A DNA stretch of 64,000 nt from Calycina herbarum. Lineage: Eukaryota > Ascomycota > Leotiomycetes > Helotiales > Pezizellaceae. The translations under genes and the position numbers were made by a program. Position 1 is the stretch's first letter, and each line of letters opens with the position of its first letter. This document shows, in pieces, positions 1 through 11,568 of the stretch. Below the pieces are notes generated by a model. The model worked only from the letters and a program-made list of their open reading frames with translations, was not told the origin of the DNA and searched no databases. The stretch lies in assembly GCA_001414485.1 (NCBI GenBank), contig LLEY01000044.1, positions 1 through 64,000 on the forward strand, read 5' to 3'.

Positions 1-425
1 TTAAGCGAATCGCTAAGTAAAATCATATAGCGTCTGAAACTTAGAATTCTAAATATATATATAGTAATTGAATCAAAGTTTTAATTTTAAAACTTTTGAT
101 TAATAGTTCGTAGAGATATTAAAATGTCAAAATCGCGATTTTAGGTGTGTTTTCAGTTGGCCGGTTCGCTTGTTTGGCCGGTTCGCTATACATGCACGTT
201 AAATATAAATAAGACTAGTTTATAATTTAAACTAGTTCTCTTATATTTAAAAGAGCTACTAATATAGAAATAGTAAAGAGTTCTAAGCTAGCTTTAAGAT
301 CTAAATACTATATTATTTTTATAAGAGATAGAAATTATTTTTCTTACTTAAGTAAAGATTTAAAGAAACTAATTAAGAAAATAGTTATAAGTATTACTAT
401 CTTTTAACTATTATCTATCTTTTTT
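1..425. other. AT-rich, gene-free repeat-like sequence
   Basis: No open frame of note is seen. The stretch is very AT-rich and resembles the RIP-decayed DNA elsewhere in the window. A 12-base motif, GGCCGGTTCGCT, occurs twice around 160-190. It is probably the edge of an old repeat that continues to the left of the window. Confidence 0.5.
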
Positions 426-460
426 CTATTCTATTCTATTCTATTCTATTCTATTCTATC
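426..460. repeat. (CTATT)n microsatellite
   Basis: Seven consecutive 5-bp CTATT units are visible; the last has a final C. It is a simple repeat with no sign of function. Confidence 0.9.
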
Positions 461-615
461 AGAGGTAAGAAGGCGAGCGTCTGATTCGCTTATAGCTTAT
501 AGCTTCTCCTAGTCTACTGTTAACTTCAACCTAATAAAGCTTACCGAGTAAGACTTAACATACGCGATTTATGACGACCTTGTGCTTGTCGTAGTGAAGG
601 AGTCAGCAAGGCTGA

Positions 616-972
616 GACTTCCGTTACCTGATTGAAATAGTAGATTTTAAAGACGAGAGGTTCGAATTAGATTTAGATACGAATACCTATTGCCTCACAT
701 CCCGACATATCATTCCAGCGGCACCTTCCCAGGCGCGACACAGTGTCCCGATTCACATCCTAATAAACAGTATCCTAGCTGCGCTCCCTCCCGATCCCTA
801 TATCGACCAGACTCGAGCGGGAGCGAGAGAAGCCGAAGGTCGTGGCATAGAGGAAACCCCGCAGGAAACTGTCAAGCGTCGGATTAAGGCTGCCAGTTTC
901 ATGCAGACTCTCTGCCGCCATCATGAGGTGGACTTATACAGATATTCTAACAGATGTGGTAGGAAAATATAG
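616..972 (+). pseudogene. Open frame without a start, unknown protein fragment
   Basis: A frame stays open for about 118 codons between TGA at 613-615 and TAG at 970-972. It has no ATG near its beginning; the only Met lies close to the C-terminal end. The translation is not of low complexity (Pro/Ala-rich middle, basic C-terminal part with a VKRRIKAASF-like segment). I do not recognise the family. The local base composition is higher in GC than the flanks. It may be an internal exon or the remnant of a gene cut by the repeats on its left, or a chance open frame. Confidence 0.25.
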
Positions 973-1089
973 GTTAAGTGGATCTCTGGCTTGTGATATG
1001 GTGAGGGTCAGCCGTGGATAAAAGACATAAAGGAAAATTTGTTTTATTTGCTGCAGAGGCCTTATGAGTCCACTTTTAGACTGGCTTTC

Positions 1090-1235
1090 TGTTACGGAGT
1101 TGGAGGAACCAGGTGCAGATCACGTGATAGATCACGTGTAGCATAGCACGTGCGTGCTACTGGAATCCTGTATATAAGCTCTCGTTCCTCTGGAACTCTC
1201 TTCCTTCCTTACTTTGTTATTCGTTCAATATAACA
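1090..1235 (+). mobile_element. Solo LTR (about 146 bp)
   Basis: The segment begins TGTTACGGAG and ends CAATATAACA, so it has the TG...CA ends and short inverted termini of an LTR. Inside are three CACGTG palindromes and a TATATAAG promoter-like box followed by a pyrimidine-rich tract. The flanking 5-mers are CTTTC on the left and GTTTC on the right, a near match to a target-site duplication. No internal element sequence follows, so it is read as a solo LTR. It shows little RIP, as expected for a repeat this short. Confidence 0.65.
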
Positions 1236-2901
1236 GTTTCCGTTTGACTCCGTATTCATGACAGCAAGCAGTGGTTCACTCCACACGGTTACATATAAGA
1301 CCTGTAAAGGTATCGCTCTATATGTGGTTGGCTTTAAGGTTAAGGTCCTGGCAGTATGAGCATAAAAATCAAACAAGTCTTAAACCCTATCACAATGTCC
1401 TCGAGCAGACTCCTATGAGACATTAGTCATGGCGGGTTAATGTGAATAACCTAACGGATGGCGTGATCGAACCCTCCCGGTTTTGGCATTGTGTAACGCT
1501 ACACCGGCTGCGACGACATACGCCTAGCCTGCGATTTCAGCCACGTCTGTCTGGTGTGAGCCTGTAGCGAGAAAGGGAAGCAAATCAATTGTTGGTTTTC
1601 CAGAGTCAATAGTTGTCTTAGCCGTAGTTTGGGTTGCTTGCTTAGCTACTTGCTGCCCCCCTCATTTGTTGTAAGCCTTAACGTTGCAAAGGATTTAATC
1701 TATAGCTTCTTCCTTCCCTGTTTAAAGTGAAGATACCATTGTTTGAATTGCCTGGCCGGAAACCATTTTTGCTTACTCCCCACCCTAAATAAAATGTAGA
1801 GTGCAGGGGTGATTGTGGTGGCAAAACGACCGTGCGCGTACATCTTATTTAGGAGAGTATCATCAGGTTTATTTTCGTTGCTTCATATTTGCTTTGCCCA
1901 ACGTTGCTTTTTCCACCCAGCCCTGTGTTTCGGGCACCACGGACATATCAGCAAACCTGCAATCCAGTCTTTGCCTTACTAAGAGAAGAGCCGTACGAAT
2001 GTTTTTGTGCCGTCTACTGGGGTAGGAAATCCGGGGGTTCAACGTCTCCCACTGCGATTTAGAATCCTAGAGAGGAGGAAAATATCTTACTGTAGTATCA
2101 CACTGGTTTCGGGCACGTACAGTAGATCAGCCCCCATGCTAAGCCGAGACTAGGAGAGAAAAAAGCAAAGAATATGATATGTCAACAGGGTTCAGAGTCA
2201 GTGCTATCCTGCCACCGGATTAAGCATGCAAGTATCCGCCCGTATTACCGTGGATTGTAAAGGGAGCCTAAATTCTAAATAGAACTCCAAATCTTATCAC
2301 CGCTTTACATAACCACCGGCCGTCTGAGATAGCGGCCTACGAAGTGAATACCTTTCATTCCAAATAATTCTACCCTTTTACGCCAAACTGCCGCTACTCC
2401 GCAAGACGAAGCGTTGCCCCCAAGCTGCTAATACACCACGCCCATTTACAATGCTGTTTATGCTACTATAGCTCCAATGAAATGCATTGGACGCGCTCGT
2501 TCCGTGCTGGTATAGTAACTTTGCATCAGTTGTGGCCATTCAGCTGCTAATTTATTTTATAGTATTATTCGCGGAAGATCAAGGCATAGTTCTTACCGAG
2601 ACATGTATTACTAAGCCCTATATCAGTTTTGGGTTAATGATCTTCCCGTCGAATCCTTACCAGTATGAGATTTGGTGTCAGCGGAGTAACAACAGTACTC
2701 CTACGTCTTATCTCGTCTATAACGTTTGCCTACAGTATTTGCAAGATACGTTGATGAGAAGAAATATACCGCCTAGAGTCTTATTCATGTTCTTTAAAGC
2801 TTTAGAGAAGGAATATTCGAGAGAGGGTTCCAAGTCAAAAGACCTGAATCGATATATTGGTAACGTCACTAGCGTTTCGTATCTACAATAACTCTCTAAT
2901 C
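1236..2901. other. Intergenic, no supported gene
   Basis: Open frames here are short and lack ATG starts. The longest on + (2487-2891) begins at TTG and ends 10 bases before the F-box-like ATG. Its translation has no recognisable motif, so it is left out as a gene. It could be 5' UTR or an older exon. Confidence 0.4.
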
Positions 2902-4342
2902 ATGAATATAGCTCAATTCGACTGCTTAAGTCCCGTCGTCGGAGTGTCAACAACTTATATTGACCAAGACATTATCCCTCCAACCACACGACTGGATACG
3001 CTACCACTGGAAATAACACGGCTGATTTTATCCTATCTGGATTCAAGACCACTTCTTTGCTATTTCAACTCTAGTCGTTTCACCCTTGTATCATCCACAA
3101 GATTTCCCCCTTGGCAGCTTCTCTTTTCGTATACTAATTCGATTCTGGAAAAAAGGAGAGCAGTAGAAGATCTGGTGGTCTCTGCTTATCGAGAGTTTGG
3201 AGAGCCTAATTATGTTGCATTCGATGGTTTACTTTTGTGGGTGCAAAGGTTGGATTGCTTGTCACGCCTTCTTAAGGTCCGAAGTTCATCAGGCGTTTTA
3301 TCTTTCTGTGACCCACCTTCTCTATCTTTGGTAACGGGCTCTCCGCTTCGACATCAACATCGACACCAACAGCTTTTAGCAAGCGTGACTGATCGTCTCC
3401 AGGGTCTCAATGTGTATTCGATCTTAGTACACGGAAGGCGTTATGTCTGCGGTTTAGAAGGGATTCCATCGACTACTCATATCTTTATTGGAGACTGCCG
3501 TGGTATTCCAAACGCTATCTTCTTCCGGTATCATGATAAACAGGAGCTTGGCTTTATTGTTGACTCCCTGGGAGTACGTAGTCTCCGGGTTGGCGACTCA
3601 GAATGGTCATCTGGATCCCTATTTGATCTGAAGTGCTTTGAAGGCATGGGGATAGCGGATAGCTCGGGCGACACCAAGCTTGCAATCTGTATGGATGTGA
3701 GTTCTTATTTTCATATTTATTTTAGCAAGCTGATCTTTCTAGGCTTTAAAACTTCGTTATATTCACTGGCAACGTGCTTCGTCTGGCATAATACAACACT
3801 CTACTATAGATGTCGTGATGAGTCCATAAAGAATTGGGATAGTATTACCCGAAAATCATATAGTGCAAACAGATTGCCATGTTGGTGAACATGAGGAGAT
3901 AACAACAGAGTCGATTATATTTGATAAGGACATGTCTAGGATATCTATGTTTATCAAAGACAGCTTTATCAGAGGTGTTACTATACATTCGAAAAGGCGA
4001 CTCCAATCTGCCGGAACAAGTGGCGGTACTGAAATGTTCTTTCCTTTACAAGCCGCAAAGGAAAGGATTACGAAGATTTTAGTATGTGAACAGCCTAGTA
4101 TTTTTATCAAGGTATGTTCAGTTCACGCCTTCTGTTTTCTATAGAGATTGATTACCCCTCAGGTTATCACAAGTTTAGGTCGCTGCCAAAGTTTCCCTGA
4201 GAGAGAAAATCTAGATAGAAGAGACATTTATAAAACCCTCCAACCACTAAAGAACCAGTTTATCCACGGCTGCTACTTTCAATTCAGGGGCTATAGTCTT
4301 CAGTGTTTTGGTATTATATGCCATTTAGAGCCACAAAAATAG
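2902..4342 (+). pseudogene. F-box-like protein gene with an in-frame stop
   Basis: Proposed exons: 2902-3696, 3743-4111 and 4163-4342. Introns are 46 nt (GTGAGT...TTTCTAG) and 51 nt (GTATGT...CCTCAG), and all three exons keep one frame. Near residue 35 is an F-box-like start (LDTLPLEITRLILSYLDSRP). F-box proteins bind Skp1 in SCF ubiquitin ligases and recruit substrates. The C-terminal part (exons 2-3) resembles the long C-terminal region of fungal F-box proteins, but I cannot name the domain. A TAA at 3827-3829 lies in exon 2, with about 94 sense codons of similar quality after it in the same exon and 59 more in exon 3. CAA to TAA would be a RIP-type change. Either the gene is dead or it makes a shorter protein. 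The start was set at the first ATG; the frame is open upstream but without ATG. Confidence 0.55.
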
Positions 4343-4816
4343 GGGTGGCTAGAAGGCTCATGGACGAGATGAGTAGTTGCTCTAAGAGTGATAGATGAAA
4401 ACGGTGAGCAGGGTATATGTAACATGTGTAACGAATTTCAAACTAACGGATAACTAAGATGATAACTGGTCTCGCTAGTTGGTATGCTAAAGGAAGTGCA
4501 GGGCGGGTTGTTCACTTGGAAGCGAACTCGTTACTTGTGTCAAAGTTGTCAAACAAGATGATATGAAGTTGAGCACGAAGCTCCTATCTAATGGGGTGAA
4601 GACCCAGACTTACATCGAACCTTCATACTACTGGATCGCTTAGCTAGTCTAAGGATCCCCATTTGCTACAAGTTCCAAGGTGTTGAACCTCAGATGGTGT
4701 GCCTGTCCTATCAGAGCTTAAGAGAACGAAGGCGATGCGAAAGGACGCCGCGAGACCGATATAAGAAGGAAGAAGCGTAGAATTGGCCAAACAATGCTCT
4801 TAGGAGGGTTCTTCCA
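4343..4816. other. Intergenic between convergent genes
   Basis: The short stretch separates the 3' ends of the F-box-like gene (+) and the Gly-rich protein gene (-). It probably holds both 3' UTRs. No further feature is seen. Confidence 0.5.
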
Positions 4817-6097
4817 TCAAGCCAGAGGCTTGTTCGACATATAAGTTCGATTGTTTCTTTTGTGTGTAAATTGACCATTTCGTGCCTTCCACTGGGATGC
4901 TGTTGTGGATACCTTCGTCCCCTCTGCATCAATAAAACTATACTCGGTCGGATTCATTCCACGCTTTTTTTTGGTCACATCCACCAGGATTATAGATGTG
5001 GAGTCTGATGATCCAGGTTCAGCATATCCAGAACTCGGAAAGTCGCTTCCAATGCCTCCACCAGCACCTTCAACCCCTCGACTGGCATCTCCATAGCTTC
5101 CACTGTCTTCTCCCATGTTTCCGCTGTTACCCTCATATCTTCCACCGGCACCCTCACTAGCAACCCCCATGCCTCCGCTGCTGCCCCCATAGCCGCCGAC
5201 TCCCATACTCGCACCCCCCATGCCTCCGCTGCTGCCCCCGTAGCCGCTGACCCCTATACTCGCACCCCCCGTGCCTCCGCCCGCACCCCCATAGCCGCCG
5301 ACTCCCATACTCGCACTCCCCATGCCTCCGCTGGCACCCCCATACCTTCCAGAGGGTGCGTATGTATAAGACGATGTAGATGCTCCAGCTATTGTCCTAA
5401 CAGCGGTAGGACGATAAGCTGCAGACGAGTCCCTCACACGCGCGAGAAAACTTCTGATTTGCTCAGCCTCTCCATGAATTCCAGGGTCCCTATAAGAATC
5501 CTTATCCCCAACTTTGCCACTACCCCCCATCATACCAAACGGTGTCACATAGCTCCGCTCGCGTGTCATCTCGAAACCTCGTAATTTTGTTCCGGATGCA
5601 ACTGCACCGTATATAGAGTCTCGCCCTTGTGCCAACCCACCGGTGTCGAAAAAGAATTGGGCATAGCTGAAAAGTTGAATCTCCATCTCTTCTCTTCCAC
5701 GTTTTGTCCTGTCATGGCGTTTGCATTCTAGTAACAAATGCATGATGGGCTGAAATGCTTGATTGTAAGAACGAACCACGACGTCCACAGACTTAGTTGT
5801 ATCGTCCACTGGTTGTTGAGAATTCACGACAAGGTCGTCATCTTCTTTGTATGCCTTGTTGATTATATCCTCCCAGAACGGAACGGTAGAGGACTCCCGC
5901 AGTTCTTTTTGAGATGCTAGGAGGTAGGCGCTGTGCAAAGCATGAGTTGTAATAAGTCCATAAGTTTGGAAAGACATCTGAACATTATTAGTAAAACATA
6001 ATCTTAAGGAATTAGGATATACATCTGGGAATATAGCTAGTAAAGCTCCCGTTAGTCTGTATCGGCTTCTTTCTCCTTCCTCCAATGCTTGAAACAT
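4817..6097 (-). CDS. Hypothetical protein with E-x-K core and Gly-rich repeats
   Basis: A single exon of 426 aa starts at a genuine ATG. The N-terminal half (about residues 1-190) looks globular. At about residue 125 is LLLECKRHD, followed by an aligned Gln/Tyr segment (EIQLFSYAQFFF) and YGAVASGTKLRGFEM. That E-x-K arrangement followed by a GTK strand is typical of fungal proteins with a PD-(D/E)XK nuclease-like fold. Residues about 245-330 are tandem Gly/Ser/Met-rich units of 17 aa, encoded by a 51-bp minisatellite. The last about 60 residues form a second small region rich in Lys, Asn and Thr. The nuclease assignment is inference from the motif; no activity is shown. The family is common as hypothetical proteins in Leotiomycete-like fungi, to my recollection. 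The reading frame is intact and not RIP-mutated. Confidence 0.7.
   Translation of the reverse strand: MFQALEEGERSRYRLTGALLAIFPDVYPNSLRLCFTNNVQMSFQTYGLITTHALHSAYLLASQKELRESSTVPFWEDIINKAYKEDDDLVVNSQQPVDDTTKSVDVVVRSYNQAFQPIMHLLLECKRHDRTKRGREEMEIQLFSYAQFFFDTGGLAQGRDSIYGAVASGTKLRGFEMTRERSYVTPFGMMGGSGKVGDKDSYRDPGIHGEAEQIRSFLARVRDSSAAYRPTAVRTIAGASTSSYTYAPSGRYGGASGGMGSASMGVGGYGGAGGGTGGASIGVSGYGGSSGGMGGASMGVGGYGGSSGGMGVASEGAGGRYEGNSGNMGEDSGSYGDASRGVEGAGGGIGSDFPSSGYAEPGSSDSTSIILVDVTKKKRGMNPTEYSFIDAEGTKVSTTASQWKARNGQFTHKRNNRTYMSNKPLA
5115..5345 (-). repeat. 51-bp minisatellite inside the Gly-rich gene
   Basis: The motif ATGCCTCCGCTG or a close variant recurs at 5169, 5220, 5271 and 5322, exactly 51 bp apart, with a diverged copy at 5115. 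Each unit encodes 17 residues of a GGASMGVGGYGG-type sequence on the minus strand. The unit length is a multiple of three, so copy-number change keeps the frame. Confidence 0.9.
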
Positions 6098-7556
6098 GTA
6101 AACACTTGAGGCAAGCAGCGGATAGTATTAATGAAGATCAAGTAAAACACTTTGTAGGATGCTGTAGTTTTGACAAATTTATTTGGTTCCCCATTTGAGA
6201 AATGGTTACTTATTAAGAAAGTCGACCTGGCCGCTAGTGCCTATCAAATATGTTACACAGCATACTAATGAAGAAAGCATATAAACAGAAACAACACTAA
6301 CTAGCCCCTGAGACAACACATGCGCCTTTTGCCAACACTGTATTAAAAGTAAGTGACTAAGTCCGTGACTCTGCCTTGAGTAACATTAGCTGATGGCCTA
6401 TCGCTTGTCTTCACCGTGCAGACGACTTGTTATTTGACATGTAACTACACCAAACATCCATATTTCTAATTCTGAGGGTCAGGCGCAAATTTCAGTGGGG
6501 AGTAATCAACTCGGCAAGAGCAAATGAATACCACTGGAACGTCGGTTGGAGTCAAGACGCTTTGATTTCAGGCTTTATTATGCGATGATCAAAACAGATG
6601 GCGGCCCTCGTTCCTTCATCGAAAGACGAGAGATAAAGGCTAGTCATACAAAGTGCCATGCTTTTGATTAGAGCGATGTAGTTGTCAAGGATTTTGGGCG
6701 AAGTCAGCCAGAACTTGCACCTTCTAAAGAATCTTTACACTACTTGCTATACACCTAGCTCGAGGGTTATTCAGGTTCAGGATTCTACAACCTGACCATT
6801 CTCAATATGTGATTTTTACAGCCTGTGTCTTTGCTACATAAGAGCTGGCTGCTAGAGGCGACATCCTAGCCTCGAAGAACTTGCCTCTCGAGCAGGCTGT
6901 TCCTGAGATAGCTTCAACTCTTATTCCAAAACACAGATAATTACATCACAAAACCAGTATTATTACGAAAGTCTTTCAAGCCAGCTTTGGAAAGCTAAAG
7001 ATTCTCTGAGTACTTAGAAAATATAAGATAGCGAGAGTGTGGTAGGAGGCGCGGAAGTAGACAACAACCAGCCCATAGCAATTTCAACCCTCCTATACCA
7101 GGGAAACCCGGGAGTTTCATCAGCAATCTCACAAGCATCATAAGCCACATCAGCTAGCACTACTGAAAGTAGAAAGTGCTTTAGAGGCTGAGCTTGAATA
7201 AAAGGAGCGGACTCGGGAATTCTCACCCTATTGATCCTAGCATCCTGGCTTACGATTGATTAGATAGGTATAGCAGAATAGAAGTGGGTCTAGCAGCAGC
7301 AGAAAAGCCACATTGATTAAACTTACACCCAAATACGATAACTATCTATTAAAAGATAAGGAAAGAGAGCTGGCATCGTTAGCTTCTGCCGGATCGGTTC
7401 TCGATTCCGCCGCTCTTCATCCTACTCTATGTCTTGATGTAGAATTTGCCCCAGACTCGCAAGACCTTTGTCATAGTCAGAATGAGATAGAACTAGTAAG
7501 TATATATCCTAAGAGAAATTGGAATAATCGTAGGGGAGTCTGTTAGTAATATATTA
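6098..7556. other. Intergenic with short decayed open frames
   Basis: The first part is the 5' flank of the Gly-rich gene. Short open frames at 7014-7226 (-) and 7313-7546 (+) have no recognisable motif and no splice context. I see no gene I can support. Confidence 0.4.
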
Positions 7557-8190
7557 GATATTATACTCCTATTCCGAGGTACGAAACGATCGTGCCGGAC
7601 CTTGAAATTTTTGAAAGAGAAAAGTATAAGTCAGTTCTCTACTCTCCTGATATAAATTGTTTCAGGTTCCTTAAGAGTGGTTATTGCCCTGTAGAGTATC
7701 GAGTTGCCCGATTACAGATTCGTAGAATTTCAAGATTATAATACAGGTTGCTTTTCCAGAAGGAAGAAAGAGAGGGGGTGTTACGTACGTAGGTACGTAA
7801 CTCCGTACTGTGGAGTAAATTGAGTAACTTCTACTAGAGAAGGCCTAAAGCTAGTCCGCCAGAGCTTAGAATGAGGAAACAGCGGTAGAGTGCTAGTAAT
7901 ATACAGTTGCGGATTTACAAGTACGGAGTTCCAGGGTTGGCTGGGAGGCTCACTTAGGAATCTATAAGAAGTTTTGCTACGACGAAAGCCCGGGCAGCAT
8001 TATAGCGGGTAAGCGGACTGTGTACTAAAGTATACCCCGTATTATAGCGTAGGGTAATCCAGCGGTTGTTTAAGCAAGAGTAGTAATATTACCCTACGCC
8101 GTATATTAAGATCCACTAATAAGGACTTGGTTTAACTTACCAAATTTAAGCCCCTATCAACCAGCGGCCTTAGCTGAGTAAGGGTGATCG
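7557..8190. other. Decayed sequence with an inverted repeat
   Basis: There is no open frame. An inverted repeat with 12-bp arms (GCGTAGGGTAAT at 8047-8058 and its complement at 8088-8099) is separated by 29 bp. A TGTTACGTACGTAGG sequence near 7778 resembles an LTR start but no matching end was found. Confidence 0.4.
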
Positions 8191-9082
8191 CGCTATTCTT
8201 TCCTATTACGAACTTTATTATAAACTCCATCATAAGCTATAGGTAGAGTTTATAGCTGACTTAATACTCAGGTTAGCGATTTCATCTCTAATTAATTTTA
8301 TATCAGATACTCACAAGGTCGATAGTAAGCAGAGGTCTATCAAAGAAGCGTCGCAGATTTGGTAAGTGTAGTATAGCAGTAAGACAACGTAGGTCCTTAA
8401 ATTCTACTATAACAGTTACGAAGTAATAACCGGTGTCGAACAGGCATTAGCAGTTTTAATTGAAAGACTTACGCAACTAAGTAGTTAACAAGTATCGACG
8501 GTGAAACTAGGAAGGATATTAAAGCACATCGAGTTAACTAAAGCTTGACTAGATTCAGCAACGCTACAGAACAAGCAAGGTAAAAATGTCGCTAAGTTTA
8601 TTTCTAAATTCTAAGAACAACAAACCGACACAGAAGTATTTATTAAAAAGAAATCTCTAGAATAGCGTGAAAATCACGCTCGATTCTAGGAGCATACTAG
8701 TTATTTAACAGGCTTAATATTAGGAAGTATTCGCCAGCTTTATAGTTACATCGATGACTTTAAGGATACAGAGACTATGAACCTAATACAGCGACGTATT
8801 TCTTTAGTAATATTATTCCGCGTTCAAGAGCAGATCAGTAATAGGGTTCGTAACCTAGTTATAAGCTCTAGAGAAAAGCTACCTAGCGGAATATCCTACC
8901 GATCATTGTCAATCTCTATTATTATTGAAAATACGTGCGAACCTAGGAACGTCCTTGACGAGGAGAAGTCTAAGATCAGAGAGAAGACAAGCAGGAGGAT
9001 ACGCTTAGGCGAACGGTATACTCAGTGTGACGGTTTACACCCGAAGAGTACTCGGTCTACCGACCTTCGTACAAACACGTGA
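8190..9082 (+). pseudogene. Relic resembling a fungal STAND/NLR N-terminal region
   Basis: Read in one frame with stops at what look like former Gln/Trp codons, the segment gives a helical, Leu/Gln/Lys-rich sequence with blocks such as LGSIRQLYSYIDDFKDTE and EQISNRVRNLVISSREKL. Its last part is open at 8777-9082 (101 codons). This pattern recalls the N-terminal helical domain of fungal NLR-like (STAND) proteins and the linker after it. No NACHT or NB-ARC P-loop and no repeat domain is present, so at most a fragment remains. The resemblance is from memory and weak; a gag-like origin is the main alternative, since a Gypsy leader follows directly. Confidence 0.3.
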
Positions 9083-9642
9083 CCTCACGTGACCTCACGT
9101 GACAACCTCGGCAATTACCTCATTCGCAATTACCTCACTCGGCAATCACCTCACCGATCCATGACGAGAGCTTAAGGAACCACCTCGGTAATCACCTTGG
9201 TGACGGAAGCTATGACGAAAGCTATAACGACATCTCAGTTCCTTATAGCTTATACTTACTACGGAACCTCGAAGCAAGGGGGTATAAGACCCCCTCCCTC
9301 GCACGTAGAATAGACTTCCTTCCTTAGTTAATTCTTCTTGTAATAAGACAACCTTATCTATTGACCTCTTTGTATTCGGCCCGTAACATTAAAATTAACT
9401 CATCCTCTCTCACATTTACTTGTCGAGCACGTCGAACGAACTACACACAATAGATCCTACGAACCTTCCTTATACACACGGTACAAGTACGAAAATCCTT
9501 TACGGTTGAGACACACAGTCTTATCCTTGTACACACGGTACAAGTACGAAAAGCCTTAAGCACACAAGCGGCGGCTATAAACACGGAAACACACAGTTTC
9601 ATACGACAAGTCTGAAGCATACGGCAGACGACTATAAATACG
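9060..9642 (+). repeat. 5' leader (probable LTR) of Gypsy element A
   Basis: Directly upstream of the element A gag start. It begins with three tandem copies of a CACGTGACCT-type unit and several AATTACCTCA-like units. CGTAACA near 9385 could be an LTR end. The leader beyond contains a 23-bp direct repeat starting TACACACGGTACAAG, at about 9472 and again about 58 bp later. The exact LTR start was not found, because no second copy of this LTR is in the window. Confidence 0.45.
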
Positions 9643-10026
9643 ATGGAGGACATAAACTTGGCAGACGTACAAGGACCTGCACAAGGACCTCCGCAGTGGT
9701 TGATAGATATGTTCAACCAGCAACAGCGAGAGATGCAGCTCCTTACTAAAAGTCAGAACCAATCAATGGCTAACCTTTCCAGCCGTCAAGAGGAAGCCCT
9801 TACAAGGCTTGAAGGAAGACTTCCTTCTTCTGACCTTCTACAACCTACGCCTACGCCTACTTCAACCCCAGCTACGAATACTGGTCGTAAGCCAAAGCAC
9901 TGCCTTCCACACCTAGAAAGATACGACGGAAGTACGCCTAACCTCTTTCCTCAATTTAAAGGGCTTTTACAAGCAAAGCTAGAAATAGATGGTCTGTCGA
10001 TTGGAGAAGAGAAAGAGAGGGTTTAG
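9643..10026 (+). pseudogene. Gag N-terminal open frame of element A
   Basis: 127 codons from ATG, ending in TAG where the frame clearly continues (next codons read YAFRRLSGDA). It contains a Gln-rich helical start, a Pro/Thr linker and the beginning of a retrotransposon gag domain (LERYDGSTPNLFPQFKGLL). CAG to TAG explains the stop. Gag forms the virus-like particle of Gypsy elements. No functional product is expected. Confidence 0.75.
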
Positions 10027-11568
10027 TATGCTTTTAGACGACTCTCAGGAGATGCAGCTGCAAGGATTTTCCCTTGGATGGAATACGCTCGCTTACAGAG
10101 CAAGTTCACGGTTTCAGAATTTATAGGACAGCTTCGTACCGCGTTCCGTAACCCTCGGCTACAGTAGAAGGCGCTTAGCTAGATCAACCGAACGAAGCAA
10201 GGCCAAAGGCCTTTTAGCGAATTCCTTAACGAATTCGATCGGCTAATCCTAGAAGCTTCTGGCTAGGGATGGGATGACGTAATTAAGAAAGGCTACTTGA
10301 AAGCCGCTCTTAATACGAAGCTAATTATAGCAACTGTCGGCATTTAGGAAGATAGTACCTATGATAGGTACTATAGACAATTACGAATGATCACCGATCA
10401 GCTAAACGAAGTTGCTGAACTTACAGCCTAGCGAACGAAGAAGCCACGAACGATCTTACCTAGAGCTAGAACCTCGTACGAATCTAAGGATTCGTAGAAT
10501 ACAATAGACTGGGAACCAACTATAGCGGTCTCCTCCGCTTAACCAAAGGAACCACGATAGGGCTCAGACGAAGTCCTTACTGAAAGGAAAAGCTTAGGCC
10601 TCTGCCTAAGATGTGGACTTGAGAGACACCGAGTCCGGAACTGTAAGACGAAGATAAAATGGACGATAAAGAAGGTCTAGGCAGCTCCTATCCGGAAGGA
10701 AGACGTTAAGGGAAGAATCGTAGAAGTCTCTGACTCTAACGATTTAGAAAAAGAATAGCTTCTAGTAAAAAACGCTGTTAGAAGCAGAAGAAGGTTTTAA
10801 AGAAAGTAGTAGAAGAATAGATTAAATTCTAAGAGAAGTTAATAGACAGTCCTCTGTTTTTAGTTTCTATATTAATTAATAAAGAATGTTTTATAAAGAC
10901 TCTTCTTAACTCTAGATGTTTATTATATAGACTTATCAGCTCCTCCTTTACTACCTAGAATAACCTTTAGCGTATTTCTATCTCCTCTCAAAGGCTCTCT
11001 AGCTTTGATACCCCCTTAGACGACATAGTAACAGAAGTTGCCGCTGTCTCCTTAGACATCGATAGATACTATAAAGCTAGGTCGTTTCTCTATATCGTTC
11101 CTCGCTTAGAGTTATATAATATAATTCTAGGACTTCCCTAGATTATTAAGTAAGACGCTTAAATCAACGGTCCTACTTTAGAATACTTTATCTCTTTAAC
11201 AAATACGCTTATATAAAATCAAGCTAAAAGACTAGAAGTAAACTGCTATATAAACTCCTTAGATTACTAGCCTATCTCTATTAAAGCCTTTTAGATAATA
11301 ATAAATAAGTCTCGACGAAATATATAAGTCTTCTTAGCTAGCTTATAAGATATTACAAAGGCTCTTAAAAAGACGAAGAAGACGAAGACAGATTCTTAAA
11401 CAAAGCTGCCGCTATAGTTCTAAGATTACCTTAGCACCTTTAGTCTAAAAGACTTAGATAAAGTACCTCTTCTATAAGGCGATAGAATAAACCACTGTAT
11501 TAAACTTATAATAGAAGATAGAAAGGAAGCCACGGTCTCTTAGAGGCTACTCTATAATATGTCTTATA

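Noticed and set aside
2487..2891. Plus-strand open frame of 134 codons upstream of the F-box-like gene
   Set aside because: It starts at TTG, has no motif, and no splice site joins it to the next exon.
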